Under the pieces are notes generated by a model. It did not search any database. It saw only the letters and a program-made list of their open reading frames with translations, and was not told where the DNA came from. Shown piece after piece: positions 35,522 to 47,699 of a DNA stretch of 64,000 nt. Numbering within the stretch: position 1 is the first letter of the stretch; every line of letters begins with the position of its first letter. The stretch comes from Artemia franciscana (Eukaryota > Arthropoda > Branchiopoda > Anostraca > Artemiidae): contig NC_088873.1 of assembly GCF_032884065.1 (NCBI RefSeq), positions 26,707,658-26,771,657 of the forward strand, written 5' to 3'. Both the position numbers and the translations under genes were made by a program.

Positions 35522-36395
35522 GTAAGCTGTTACTTTGTCTATTTATACTTTAAAAATACATTTTAAACCAAGTTCAGAAAGCTAAAGGACTGCTTTTTTA
35601 TTTTCATTATGGGATTATGTTTCTAAACTTTAACAGGTTATTATTCTTTAAAGTCAAAGAAAAATAATGATGTATAGGCTACATTCATAACACGCTAGAT
35701 TACATTAATGCAACGGTAACGTAGGAAATAATGAACCCTTTAAGCTGTCAACCGAGTACGTTCCCCCACCACTGCCGGCACCTGTTTAGTGGCTTAGTGG
35801 TCTTGACACAATTTTGCTTCAGTTTTCCACTAGTGTTGATCTCCAGTTGATTATTGCCCAGCTAGCAACTTTAAAATGTGTCATCGTATAAATGATTTTG
35901 GCACATATCAAGCTTTTAGTTTTATAAAGAATCTTAAAGCAAGAAAACTGCAATCAATAGAAAATTACAGACAGATTATTGGGGTGTTTGACAATGCGAT
36001 TAATGAAGTGTCAGTTTAAAGTGGTGTCACATATTTAACAGTGGATAGACAAATGTTCATGATGAAAAACGTTAGGGCGGGCTCCTGTTGTGACTGGTGA
36101 ATTCAAAGAGAGAATTGAAAGGTAATTCAAAAGGTATGTGTAGTTCACAATTTAGAGGTGCGCCCACTCTTTCCTGAAATTTCAAAAACTGTTATACACA
36201 ATATTTTCAGTGGTTAACTTGGTTAAAAAATAGATTAGGCAAGGTGGACTCCTTGAGTGTTAAAATAGCAATACAAACAAGGGAATGGTAGCTTTACTGA
36301 CTCTTCTCAGCTATGATGAAAGACCTAGACTTCAGTAGCCTAGTGGAAAGTTTTTGACCATCCACTCCGCAGTCCAGATTTAGTCTCCAATGACA

Positions 36396-36397
<2 letters not shown>

Positions 36398-36459
<62 letters not shown>
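36398..36459. repeat. (TA)n microsatellite
   Basis: About 31 uninterrupted TA units within BTBD1/2 intron 1. It produces an artificial YIYIYI frame on the minus strand. Confidence 0.97.
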
Positions 36460-36461
<2 letters not shown>

Positions 36462-37337
36462 GAATATTACCTTGCACATAGAACAAACATGCACAACAGT
36501 TGGAGTTGTAAGTTATTAAGATAATTCAAACTCCAACTGTAACAGACCCAACCTAATTTATCATTCTAATTTATCATTTGCATGTATTTGTGTTATTTCT
36601 GTGGTGATAATGAAGTTATTAAGATGTGAGTTTTGTTTTTATTATTCTTTTCTTTGCTGTTTTCTTTAATTTAGCTTTGTTAATTTTTACCTTGATTAAG
36701 GGTACTGGATGTCAAGTAGAAATATTTGGATGTCTTTATTATTTTTTAAGTTGTTTTTGTCCAATGATTTGTTTTAAGTATTCTACCCGTTTTCACTATG
36801 TTTTCATTTGTTAAATTCTGTAAATTGAAAGTCAGTGTGGTCTAAGAAATCATTGGTTTTCAGTGACTTTCACTTGTTCTCTGATTTGAAACATTTTTAC
36901 ATGGAAACCACTATGGTAGTGATGTTCAGAAGTTTCTGAAGTTCTGAGATGTTCAGAAACAAATCATGACAAATCTTATTTACAAAATGGTGTTTAATGT
37001 CCATCAAATTTAGTATTTAAGGATTTTAAAGTCAGTAATGATGACTATGAGGCTAAATTTGTACTAAAAGTTGTTAAAACAAAATAAGCATGTGGCTATC
37101 GCTCCGCTCGTGGCTCGCTCGATGGCCATCCTGAACATCCAATAGTCAATTTGACAAAAATTTCAAATTATGTCCCAAATTTTTACATTTTGGAACTGGG
37201 TTACTCTTATATGGGAATTTTGGGTGAATCGTTGTAAATGATGTAATGTTGTGGAGGAAGATAACACAATAATTTTTATTATTTTGAAAACAGTATAAAT
37301 TTCGTTTACAAGTTCAGCATTTTTTCTAAAGTTGTGT

Positions 37338-38225
37338 CGAACAGTTTGTGGTAATGAACTGCAAGTAAGGAGCAACTAGGATCCATAGTAACCAAAACTT
37401 AAAAAATATTTGGATTTTGATACCAATAGATACATAAAAAAATCAGATTTTTATGTTGATTTCAAATATGTAAGTTTCATCAAGTTTAGTCTTACCCATC
37501 AAAAGTTACGAGCCTGAGAAAGTTTGTCTTATTTTTGAAAAATGAGGGAAACACCCCCTAAAATTCATAGAATCTGAATGAAAATCACAACATCAGATTC
37601 AGCGGATCAGAGAACCACTCTGTAAAGGTTTTAATTTCATATCTTCAAAGATGTAGAATTTCTTCTGCCAGAAGAAAGATCACGGACGCCTGTTTTTACA
37701 TGTTGGACACGTACTAAACTCGGACTACGTGTTTACATGTAGTATTGGTTATTGGGAAGTATACAGACGTTTTCTGGTGGGGGTCGGGGGAGAGGGAGCT
37801 ACGTGTGAGGATCCTTCCATGGAGGATTTTTTTATGGGGGAAGAGAATTTTCCATGAAGGCGGCACCGGATTTCCCAGCATCATTTAAAAAACGATTAGA
37901 AATTAAATAAAAGAAACACGTTTTATTCAACTGATAGTAAGGAGCAATGTTAAAGCTTAAAAGCGAACAGAAATTATTATGTATATGAGGGAGTTTGCCC
38001 CCTCGTCAATTCCTCGCTCTTTTTTTGGTGCTTTCAAAAGAGCTATTTTATTCTAATTAAACGGCCTTTGTGATTCAGGAGTCTTTCTTAAAGAATTGGA
38101 ACAAAATTTGAACTTTAGCATAAAGTGAGAGGTATTGTCGTGAGGGCGAACCCCCTCATATACGTAATAGTTTCTATTTGTTTTAAGTTTTTATGTTGCT
38201 CCTTACTTCGAGTTCAAAAAACTTG
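37338..38225 (+). repeat. family P repeat, copy 5, internally deleted
   Basis: It starts near the family's left border (ACAGTTTGTGGTAATGAACTG) and keeps the ATCAAAAGTTACGAGCC, AGAAGAAAGATCACGGACG, TTGGTTATTGGGAAGTATAC and AGAATTTTCCATGAAGG segments. It ends with the TTATGTTGCTCCTTACTT module at about 38215. The segment around the hAT target site is absent. Confidence 0.8.
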
Positions 38226-41196
38226 TTTAAAAAAATAATCTTAGAACAATACATGATATTGGCAGGACTGTTATATTGACAATTTTCTGATAAAAGTCTG
38301 ATTTTATTTTTGGTAATTTTTGTTTGTATATAAAAATGCAAGAACCTCCATAGAAAAATGTCACTTTTACTTAAAAATCTTTATCCCTCCCACACACATA
38401 TCCCCACCCATTGGCGTAACTAAGGGGTGCGGACCGTCCTGGGTCGTACTGAGAGAAGCGAACCAAAAGACTAGAGGGTCACTTCTTAAGTATATTTTGA
38501 CCACGGAAGATCGAGCGCTAAAGACGTTGGAACAACCAGAAGAAATGTTGTGGTAGAACGCGGTCTACCCAATCATCTACACGGATCGGTAGGGTAAAGT
38601 GCTTTGGTTGATTTTTCAAAAAGGCGGCCAATTGTCACAAATTTGGGACAAAGCTTATTTTACACGTTTCTAAATTTTAGGTGAGGCTGTGCTGCATAGC
38701 GCCGCTTCTGTTATAAATAAAATAAGCTAAAAATGAAACTAAAAAGGTTTTAGCTGGAGTCCTGCATTATCCATCCAAATACTCCCTCACAAATTTCTTT
38801 TTTTTTAGTTCTTAAGTATTTCAAAATCGAAAAATTTGTAACTTTAAGGTATTTCAAGTTTTTGTCGGATCTGCTTACTGGTGCAAGCAATAGTACATAC
38901 TGTGAATTAGTTTACAATGCTCAAGTTGTAACTTTAGCCTTATATTTGTATCTAGTGACCCCAATAAGCCTTTAATACCTGTTTTTGGTGGAAATCAAGT
39001 GCCAATTATGGAATGTATGCTTAACATGTTTTTGATTTCCACCTTATAAATTGCTGTGTTAATCTTTTGATCAACCGGATAATAAACCCTAGGATAAAAA
39101 AAAATATGTTGAAAATCGGAAATCATTTGTGAATAATTCTAAGGCTAGGCTGCCAAAAGGTGTTCCAGGAAGAAAAATGAAAAATATTTGGAACAGTAAG
39201 ATTTTTCGAGCTTTTGCTCAGACTAGCTACAGGGTGCTCGGTGCAGAGAGCAATTCAGCATCGGATGGAATAAAGGCTGCAGACTGTTGTCCTTTACAAA
39301 ACTTTTATTATAATTGTATCTATGTATTCCTTATTGCCATCTGCAAAACCTTTAAATTCTGCCTTTGTGAAAATCAAACACTGTTTGTGAAATGTATTTA
39401 CATTACTTATATGAAATTTACCTGATATGAAATGATCGTTCGCTTTTTCTTTATCCCTCGAAGTAGTGGAACTGGTTTGTCTCAGCTGTTGAAGGTCGAA
39501 ATGCCTTCACTGCACACTGATTTGCCTTCCCTACAGATTTCCAACCCAGGAACATCTACTAAGCTTCCAGTATTCTGTTTTGTTAGTCTAAAATACAAAG
39601 TTTGTCATTGAAACTAGTGCTAACTTCAAAGAACGAATTCTCAGCACTCATTTCCGTAATAAAGTATTTTGTACTGCCAAGCTATAAGAAATTGTGCAGT
39701 AGAAAGGCTGATCAGTGAATGCTGTTCTAGGTTTTATGTCACTCACCCTATCCGTCCATTAAATGGGTCCCTTTTTTGGACTTTAACAATGACGTAGCCG
39801 AGAAAGATCTAAAGTGTCTGAAACCCTACCAGAACATTCTTAATTTCATCCAAGCGACATCCAAGAGTGACAATAACTAGTTTAGCTATTAATTATCTAT
39901 GCAACCAAATTGACCCCCTTTATCTCCCTTTCTCTGCCTTCTGGTGTCCTTTCACCATCTATGACTAAAACACAGTTGTCATAAAATTATTTTGCCTCCT
40001 TCTTGGGTCAAGACAAGCCACCAATTTTTTTCTTCTACTTCACTTTCATTGTCTTCTTTTTGTATCAAGGACTAGAATTCCCTCCTTCTTCTGCTGATAT
40101 TCTTCTTCTCGCTGATATTTCCAATTTCACAAGCAACGCTCTAGAGTCATCTTAGTACAGAGCCATCTGCGTTCTATGTATCAGTTAACTTAAAGTTTGG
40201 TACTTATCTTCTAGCCCGTACTTATCTTCTAGACTCATAAATCAAGCAGAATAAATAGTCCTTGACCTATAAACTACTACAAACATAAATTAAAAGTAAC
40301 TGAGTATTTTTTTCAGAAAAGGATGTACATTGAAACTTACCATTGTAAATCCTACGCCAGCCGAAATTAGCTATTTGCGATTTCCGAATGTTGGTAATCA
40401 CTCGCATTTAAGACTCAATTAACACTAGCCACGTCGTGGTAAGACTGCTTTCAATTTGCATTTATCGGGCTAACCTAAATACGTCCTTTCAAATGGCCAT
40501 CCTCCTTGTCTGTTTTAACTCGAGGTGAAGGGCCTATCATGGGAAATGGGAAACTTTGGGCCAAGAACGGCACTTTCATGTATTGGGTTTTCACTTGTTA
40601 CTAAGAAAGGGTATAAGCCGAGCCGTTCCCAGGGTTGGTGGTGTCCGGGGAAAAATTAATTTCGGCGCCCCCTCCTGATTCATAAAGAAATTTAAACAAT
40701 GCCGAATCAAAGTGAAAAAAGGGACCAAAGTAGGCAATTTCTCAACCACGGTGCTCGCGGCAGCTGCCCCGGCTGCTCCCCTCTAGGAACAGCTCTGGGT
40801 GTTATAACTCAATTTCCCGCTCAAGTGAGCCACTTGTCAATATTCTATGATCGTTGGTACATACACCATCGCCCTTAGGGAAAACAAAGCAAATATTTGC
40901 AAACAGAATAAATGCAAAGTTTTGCATTTTCCTTTTATTAAGGGATGAAGCTTATGCTTCCAGACAAACCAAGTTAAATGGTTCAATTTTCATCGATATG
41001 TCACCACTGTTTGCGAACATTTTTACTTTTTCAAAAATTATGTATAATTTCTTAAGCTGATAATTTTTTATAGGTGCCTCTAAATTTGAGTATTTGTATT
41101 TGAATATTATGTGTTTGGTATCTGAATGAAAATTATATCTATTCGGCATACATATATTCATCAAAATAACGTTTTGTATTTATCACATGAAAAACA

Positions 41197-42775
41197 AGTT
41201 TTTTAACTGAAAGTAAGGAGCGACATTAAAACTTAAAATGAGCAGGAATTACTCCGTATATGAAAGGGGCTCTTCCCTCCTCAACGCCCCGCTCTTTACG
41301 CTAAAGTTTCACTCTTTCTCTCAAGTTTACTTTTTAAAGCAGTAAAAAACTTACAGTAACAGTAAAAAAAAGTAAAACAGTAAAAAAAAGTAAAACAGTA
41401 AAAGCATAAACAGCGGGGCGTTGAGGATGGAAAAGCCCCTCTCATATGCGTAGTAATTTCTGTTTGTTTTAAGTTTTAATGTTGCTCCTTACTTTAAGTT
41501 AAAAAAAAAAAATTTTCATTTTATTTCTGAACCTTTTTGAATTGAGGCATGATTTGATTTCGGGTCTCCGCACATGAATAATTAAAACGAAATTTGCGTG
41601 TTAATTTTTTTTAGCTAAATGGCTTTCTCTTAGTTTTGATCGGACGATTTTGAGAATAAAAGGGACAAGGGAAGAGGCCCAGTTGCCCTCCAATCTTTTG
41701 GTTACTTAAAAAGGCAACTAGAACTTTTAATTTGTTACGAACGTTTTTACTAGTAGAAAATAAACGTAACTTACGAAATAACTTACATAACGAACTTCTA
41801 AATTTGTATATTTTTATTACGTATATGAGGGGAGTTTTCCCCCTCGATTATACCTCGCTCTTTGCACTAAAGCTTAAATGCTGTCTCAATTGTTTAAGAA
41901 TGACCCCTGAACCACAAAGGCCGTAGAGTAAAAGGTTGAAATTACTAAAGAACTTTAGCGTAAAGAGCGATGTATTAAGGAGGAGAGGAACCCCTCATAT
42001 GCGTACAAATTTCTGTTCGTTTTATGTTTTAATGCTGCTCCTAACTTTTCACTTGAAAACCTTTTTCATATTTATTTTTCATTGTTTATTGTTTTAAATA
42101 ATGCTAGAATATCCTGCGCCCCCTTCATGGAAATTCTCTTCCCCCCTGACAAATTCCTCCATGGAAAGATCTTTCGACATAACCCCCTCCCCTCAAACCC
42201 CCCAACCAAAAAAATCCCCCTGAAAACGTCTGTACTCTTCCCAATAACCATTACTATACGCAAACACTTTTCAAAGTTTGTAACTTGCAGCCCCTCCTCC
42301 GGGGACTGTGAGTGAGTAAGTCATCCCCAAAGACATTATTATTAGGTTTGTTGACTGTGTTGAACAAATTGGTTATCTCAAAATTTTGATCTGTTGACCT
42401 TGGAGGAAAATGAGCCTGGGAGGGGCCCTGGGTCCCCTCCGTTTTTTGTGACTGGAAAAAGGTACTAGAACTTTTAATTTCCGTTAGAATAAGCCCCCTC
42501 GCAAAATTCTAGGACTAATGGGTCGATACAATCACCCCTGGAAACAAAAAGAAAGACGAATAAATACGCACCCGTGATCAGTCTTTTGGCAAAAAACACG
42601 AAATTCCACATTTTTGTAGATAGGAGCTTGAAACCTCTATTTAATGACTTTTCAATGACTTTCAGGGGGTGTTTTCACATATTTTACAAAATAAAGCGAT
42701 TATTCTCAGGTTTGTAACTTTTGATGGGTAAGACTAAATTTGATTAAACTTATAAATTTAAAATCAGCATAAAAA
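41197..42775 (-). repeat. family P repeat, copy 6, the longest continuous copy
   Basis: Read on the minus strand it runs from near 42775 to 41197. It contains the uninterrupted version of the site (about 42322-42332) that the hAT-like element occupies in copy 4. A foldback lies at its 41197-41510 end: the arm with AACTGAAAGTAAGGAGCGAC at 41204 is reverse-repeated up to 41500, around a centre of AGTAAAACAGTAAAAA repeats. Further copies of the module occur near 42020-42060. It ends just upstream of the BTBD1/2 exon 2 acceptor region. Confidence 0.85.
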
Positions 42776-42831
42776 TCTGAGTCCAACTATTTATCCAACG
42801 CTTTCTTTTGCTTTTCTTTTTTCCTTTTCAG

Positions 42832-43026
42832 GCAAAGCAGAATATGAAGCTAATATTGCACTGATTAATTCAGCGTCGAACCAAATTATTACACAGAATG
42901 ATACAACATTTACATGCGATGGATCCCCAAACACATTCCGAGTATATTTTAAAGAAGTTGTCGAAGTAAAAGCCAAATGTCAATATATTGCTGCAGTTAC
43001 ATTGAAAGGGCCAGATTCGTTTTATG
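42832..43026 (+). CDS. BTBD2: BTBD1/BTBD2 orthologue, coding exon 2
   Basis: 195 nt after TTTTCAG. The first two bases complete the glycine codon opened at 35521. It encodes the central part of the PHR domain (NDTTFTCDGSPNTFRVYFKE and ATLKGPDS-like text, here VTLKGPDSFYG). It ends within the next glycine codon at a GTAAGC donor. Human BTBD1/2 have the same order of motifs, with QNDTGFSCDGS and TLKGPDSHYGTKG. The frame stays open across both junctions. Confidence 0.95.
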
Positions 43027-44362
43027 GTAAGCATAGAAACTAATTGAAATTAGAAGATACAGACATTGATTCATAAAATTTGAGAAAGAGATCATAATAA
43101 AAATTTGAGATCAGTCCTGCCTCTCCCTTTCTTTCTTATTTCAATCTCCAATTCTCAATTTTTCTCTCTCTCTGTTTCTCTCTTTCTCTTTCTATCCATC
43201 TCTTTATCACTCTCTCTTTTTTTGTTTCTTACTTAATAGGGGAGTAAATCTGGATAAAATTGAACTATATAAGAGTCCTGCTTGGTGTTTGTTAAGAACA
43301 AAAATTTGCTTACGTTTTGCATTTCGTGGTTTTTCGTTCTACCTCAGGAAAGCTCTATCTTAAAAGCTCCCCTTTCATCCAATAAAATGTCTCCATCGAA
43401 GATGTGGAAGAACTTTTTGCCCATGTATAGTAGATGTGATAAAAAAAAAAGCGAATCCCTTCCCCTGCTTTATTTTTTCCAAGTACTGTGTAAAAATGTA
43501 TTTTATTAATTTTTTGGTACGAAATTTCGAATACTATATTTTACTATTTATTTTAATTTTTTATGGATCGTTTTATGTATTTTACATCGTGATATACATC
43601 AATACACTTAGATAATTAATTTAATTAACTGAATTTGGTTAATTTTCGAATTTTTTTTTTGTTTTGCTTTATTGCCGATTGAAGATAATTTGGCTCTTTA
43701 GAGCTTGTCGTAGTCATTTAAAATAAATATCCCAAAAAAATGTACTTCTCTATGATTAAAAAGTTTTTTTGGCATACAAATAAATGGTTTTATAGCTTAA
43801 AATTAGCAAAAGGGCTGTGCATTAAAGAAGCTGGTGCCTAATAGGATATAACTATCCTTCAAACACTTAAAATACTAGAATTAAATGTATTAAAATAGGA
43901 TAAGTTAAAGTCATAAATTTAAATACGTGTGACATATATTTTTGATTCCTTGGTCTTTGGAGTAAGAGCGAATGTTTAAGTAAAAGCTTCTGTTTTGATA
44001 GTCGGATATTATCAAGTTGGTTCCTCCATTAACATGAAGTTTAAACGGCAATGAACTTTTAGTGTCTATTTAATGGAAAGGTATCTCCATCCCTTAACAA
44101 CTCTTTAGATTGTTATACTCTACTTTTAGGATTTCATATTTTTTTTTGGGGGGGGGGGGGGGTATCATTCCGTTTTGTTCAATGGTTTGTTAACGAAATC
44201 GAAGCACAATTTTTTTTTTTTTTGCTCTCTGGTCAAATATGCATTAAGGGACATACAAACTGTTAGTGCACTTTGGATCATATATTGACAATTGGAACCC
44301 ATTTTGTCAAGGCTGTGTTTTCGTTTCTTGTGTCTCTAGAAAGTTGAATTCCTTTTTTTCAG
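43027..44362 (+). other. BTBD1/2 intron 2
   Basis: 1336 bp, GTAAGC to TTTTTTTCAG. It contains a CT-rich stretch (about 43140-43215) and a G run at 44149-44162. No gene is recognised inside. Confidence 0.9.
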
Positions 44363-44511
44363 GTACAAAAGGTCAGCGCAAAGTAACGATTGAATGTCCT
44401 GGACTTCCTGGTCCGGAAAAAGTTAGCTTTCAATTCTATTATGTTACGGGAAACAACAATGGTACGTCAGTGGAAGATGGTCAGATAGCCGAGATTCTAT
44501 TTTTTATTTGA
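44363..44511 (+). CDS. BTBD2: BTBD1/BTBD2 orthologue, last coding exon
   Basis: 149 nt from the AG at 44361-44362 to TGA at 44509-44511. It encodes GTKGQRKVTIECPG and the PHR end, AGNNNGTSVEDGQIPEV-like text, here GNNNGTSVEDGQIAEILF. NNNGTSVEDGQI is shared with vertebrate BTBD1/2 and marks the protein's C-terminus. No AATAAA was found close downstream. Confidence 0.95.
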
Positions 44512-44741
44512 TCTTCTAGTATTTATGTTCATCATTTACCAAGAATTTATTGGTTTCTTTTGATCAGATTGTTGTAGAATATTTAAAACTGCTTTTCATC
44601 TGTTGTTAAAGGTTGCTGTATATAATATTGTATAGTATTCTGCTTTTTGGATTTACGATATGGCTAAATTAAAAGTTTGTTGTCAATTGGAAGGAGTATA
44701 TTTATTCTAAGGATTTGGGATTCAGAACGTTAATAGTATCC

Positions 44742-45070
44742 CTTCAACAGAGACAAGCGCAGCCCTATCCCGATGTACTATTGGAATCACTAACCCCTCG
44801 TATCTCTTCAACAGGGACAAGTGCAACCGTATCCCAATGTGCTATTGGAGTTGCTAGTCCCTTGTGTCCAGCTAAAATCTTTTAGGAGAGTGTTAGCATT
44901 TTCTGGGAACAATAGATGCCTATTTTCTTGGTGAAAAATTCAATTGGTACAAGCGTAGCCGTTTACACATGGCGTAATCCTAATTTCTAGGCGATAAGTA
45001 TATTTTTAGGAAACGCTTGCCAGCTTTCATTTTTCGGTGAAAAAGGTCTTTAGATACAAGTGCCCTGGCG
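44742..45070. repeat. degenerate short tandem repeat, ~64-bp unit at its start
   Basis: CTTCAACAGAGACAAGCGCA and a near copy begin at 44742 and 44806, each followed by TATCCCGATGTACTATTGGA-like text. Looser echoes (TACAAGCGTAGCCG near 44947, ATACAAGTGCCCTGG near 45055) suggest further decayed units. It separates the BTBD1/2 gene from the ORF cluster that follows. Confidence 0.6.
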
Positions 45071-45244
45071 CAGAGTACCCATTTGGCGAGCATCACCTGA
45101 TAATGGGTATAAAAGTTTGATGGTGAGTTATTTAGTATCACAGTTCCACATAGACATTTGTTTAGTTGCATTATTTCGAGTTGGAAAAAAACGTTCTAAT
45201 ATTTAAAAAAAGGCTTTACACTATTGCGCCTTGAAGGAGAGTTA

Positions 45245-45532
45245 ATGAAAATGGTGAAGCAATCTATATTGCATGGATATCTCAACCAGGAAGAGGCTCC
45301 TCCGACATATCGGATAGAATGTAGTATACATTCTTACTCGGACAGGAATCTGACTTTTCCTCTTCGATTCTGTGAATTTTACGATTATATCAGGGACGAT
45401 CTTGAGCAAATGTGCCATATGACAACTGATATACACAGACAAAAAGATACTTTAAATGCAACTGTAGAATGTATTAAAGACATTAATTTGAACCATTATG
45501 TGAAAATAGTTCGATATGTATGCCATTGCTAG
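45245..45532 (+). CDS. unrecognised small ORF, paralogue A1
   Basis: 95 codons from ATG 45245; a TTG at 45224 would add seven. The product reads EEAPPTYRIECSIHSYS, FPLRFCEFYDY, LEQMCHMTT, DTLNATVECI and IVRYVCHC. It aligns along its whole length with the ORF at 46546-46875, sharing EEAP, CIHSY, FPLR-x-CE, LEQ-x-C, DTLNATV and IVRYVC, and the DNA similarity continues into the 3' flank (AATGTTTCGAAATAATAA). Conservation at the protein level with many silent and conservative changes suggests real coding descent. I know no family with these motifs. It could be one exon of a host gene or a gene of an invading element. Confidence 0.5.
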   Translation: MKMVKQSILHGYLNQEEAPPTYRIECSIHSYSDRNLTFPLRFCEFYDYIRDDLEQMCHMTTDIHRQKDTLNATVECIKDINLNHYVKIVRYVCHC

Positions 45533-45904
45533 TTTTTTTTTGAATAAGAATGTTTCGAAATAATAAAAAAAAAATAGAATTTTTTGGGGACCGAATTTTT
45601 ATTTCTATATTTTTTATTTTACATAGATTTTTTAACTGAAATATTTTCAACTTTTTTCAATGTCTAAAGTCACATGGATATACTTATAAAATAATATTTA
45701 CTTTTATATTTAAGAAAATAGAAAATGATATAGATAAGTCAGTCGTGATTTTTTCTATCAGAGAAATAATGTTTGTTGTGAACTTTTGTATGGACTGAAT
45801 TTTTTCTCGACTTTTTCTAGACGGTCGGTTCAAAACGAGAGAATGGTGAAAACATCTCGAGAGGATATGGACAGCAGTCTCCTGGTTGTGTAGATCCAGT
45901 AGCA

Positions 45905-46213
45905 ATGGATGCTCTTTTGAGTGCGATAACAAGCATCCCAAGCCCTCAGGATGAGCTTATAGACACATTTTATAGAGATTCAGACAAAATTTTCGAACAA
46001 TTCGGTTTGGAGAGATTGACTCGAAATGAAATCATTGACATATTTCTCAGAGATTCGGATGTAATTTTCGAACAATTCGATTCGGAGAGAATATATCAGA
46101 ATCACCCCTCACGAGATAAAAAGGATACTAATTTACATGATACTTTCACTACAGGACGGAAAGGTACTAGAGACTTCGAAAAAAAAATATATATAAAAAG
46201 ACACATCGACTAA
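45905..46213 (+). CDS. unrecognised small ORF with an internal ~25-residue repeat
   Basis: 102 codons from ATG 45905. Residues around 17-40 and 42-65 repeat: ELIDTFYRDSDKIFEQF then EIIDIFLRDSDVIFEQF. The same frame is open upstream to a possible splice acceptor (TTTTTCTAG ending near 45820) and reads GENISRGYGQQSPGCVDPVA before the ATG, so this may be an exon. A possible donor (GGAAAG/GTACTA) lies near 46160. The product is acidic and hydrophilic with no membrane segment. No family is recognised. It lies between the two A paralogues. Confidence 0.4.
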   Translation: MDALLSAITSIPSPQDELIDTFYRDSDKIFEQFGLERLTRNEIIDIFLRDSDVIFEQFDSERIYQNHPSRDKKDTNLHDTFTTGRKGTRDFEKKIYIKRHID

Positions 46214-46545
46214 TATTTTACGGCAAATTAAGGAAGTTTGCCCCACTAAAATCAACGTTAGAATCTTCAACGTGCACAGTCAGAAAAGAAAAGGAATAAA
46301 ATCTGAGGGGGTATATGGGACTTTTTTGAACTTAGAATTTTTTTTCTTGCAACTTTTTTTCTTAAATATTTTTATTGGGAGCTTTGAATTTCTTTTCACT
46401 GATATACAGACTTATAGGCTTACAGACAAGCACAAACAGACACATTGGCACACAGACAGACGGACAAAATGACAGACAGAAAAAAAATGACAAACAGACT
46501 GAATGTGGTTATGTTCGTCGCACAGTAGATACCAAGGAAACATAC

Positions 46546-46875
46546 ATGATCGTGATAAATGCATACGAAACAATAAAAAGTGTGATATATCACAGTACCC
46601 ACGAAGAGGCTCCTCTGATATTTTGGTTAGAATATTGTATACATTCTTACATGGACAGATGTCTGTCATTTCCTCTTCGATATTGTGAATCTTACAATTA
46701 TTACACAGACAATCTCGAACAAGTGTGCCCTATGAAAAGTTATATATACAAACTACATGATACTTTAAATGCAACTGTGAAATATATTGAAGACAATAAT
46801 TTGATCCAGTATGAGAAAATAGTGCGATATGTATGTTATTATTGTAAATTAAAAAATAAAAATGTTTCGAAATAA
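46546..46875 (+). CDS. unrecognised small ORF, paralogue A2
   Basis: 109 codons from ATG 46546; the frame is open further up through a degenerate ACAGACA tract that is unlikely to be coding. It is the paralogue of the ORF at 45245-45532. It is cysteine- and tyrosine-rich (CIHSYMDRCLSFPLRYCESY, VCPMKSY, IVRYVCYYCK). Its N-terminal DNA (TCGTCGCACAGTAGAT to GTGATATATC) also matches 47548-47613, at the end of the next ORF and just past its stop, so three copies of parts of one ancestral unit sit within 2.5 kb. Function unknown. Confidence 0.45.
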   Translation: MIVINAYETIKSVIYHSTHEEAPLIFWLEYCIHSYMDRCLSFPLRYCESYNYYTDNLEQVCPMKSYIYKLHDTLNATVKYIEDNNLIQYEKIVRYVCYYCKLKNKNVSK

Positions 46876-47241
46876 TAATAAAAAATCGAGTCTGATATAA
46901 ATTAACAGGGTTTTTAGTATTGTCTGAAAGAGATGAGCAGGATTTCTTCCAAAGTCCGCATACAGACACACAGACAGATATACATAAACACACAGACAAA
47001 CATGGGTGTTTTCCATGCGGCTCTCTCCGTTGTACTCTGTGGCTGATTATCGGCAGTACCTAGTTTATTACAGTTTTTCAATCAGTATTATTCGTACAAT
47101 GGGAAGGATAAACTCATGACTGGAATAGATGACACTGAAATTATTGGTTTGAAATCATCATCTTGTGGAGTTATGTTTGGATGTGCACTTTTGTAAGAAC
47201 GTGAATAAATTGACTGTCATCACTGGAAAGTGAACTATAAT

Positions 47242-47595
47242 ATGTTTGACTACGATAAAAGCTTGTGGAGTACTACATTACGTCATTTGAACCAACTGGG
47301 ATATTATAACCGAGTGATTACACCTTATAATAAAAAAGGTAAAGAACTGAGTACAGTTCAAGAAGAAGTCAGAGAAATATACAATTTTTCTGGAGTCGAG
47401 GCACTTTACCTAAAGGGTATTGTGCCTACAGATAAACTTTTCATCCAGAACTGTGAACCCAGAATTCCACTTTTCAATTTAGAAGAGTATAAATGCCCCA
47501 AATTTAAAGGGGCTTATCACTGTCCTGAAGATGAGGTTAAGTTCTTCGCACAGTGGATGCCTAGGGACATACCTGATTGTTATATGTGCATCTGA
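47242..47595 (+). CDS. unrecognised small ORF with its own poly(A) signal
   Basis: 117 codons from ATG 47242; an upstream GTG at 47230 is less likely. The product starts MFDYDKSLWSTTLRHLNQLG and later reads KGIVPTDKLFIQNCEPRIPL, EYKCPKFKGAYHC and FFAQWMP, with six cysteines in the second half. The codon composition looks coding compared with its flanks. An AATAAA at 47661-47666 lies 66 bp after the stop, so the transcript may be a short single-exon mRNA. The DNA at its 3' end is shared with paralogue A2. I do not recognise the family. Confidence 0.5.
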   Translation: MFDYDKSLWSTTLRHLNQLGYYNRVITPYNKKGKELSTVQEEVREIYNFSGVEALYLKGIVPTDKLFIQNCEPRIPLFNLEEYKCPKFKGAYHCPEDEVKFFAQWMPRDIPDCYMCI

Positions 47596-47660
47596 TACAG
47601 TAAAAAGCATGATATATCCTAGGACCCTCGTTTTATGGATGTGTAAAAGCGAACTTTAGC

Positions 47661-47666
47661 AATAAA
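47661..47666 (+). other. AATAAA poly(A) signal candidate
   Basis: The hexamer is followed within 25 bp by a GTGTATTTTATTTT tract, a plausible downstream element, 66 bp after the stop of the 47242-47595 ORF. Confidence 0.5.
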
Positions 47667-47699
47667 CATCTTTAAACTTAACGTGTATTTTATTTTTAT

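Larger units (their letters stand above)
35522..42831 (+). other. BTBD1/2 intron 1 (7.3 kb)
   Basis: It begins GTAAGC and ends with a long pyrimidine tract and TTTTCAG at 42831. It holds a (TA)n tract, family P copies 5 (plus) and 6 (minus), and otherwise unannotated AT-rich sequence. No additional conserved exon was recognised. Several small open frames (for example 39129-39425) lack known motifs. Confidence 0.85.
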
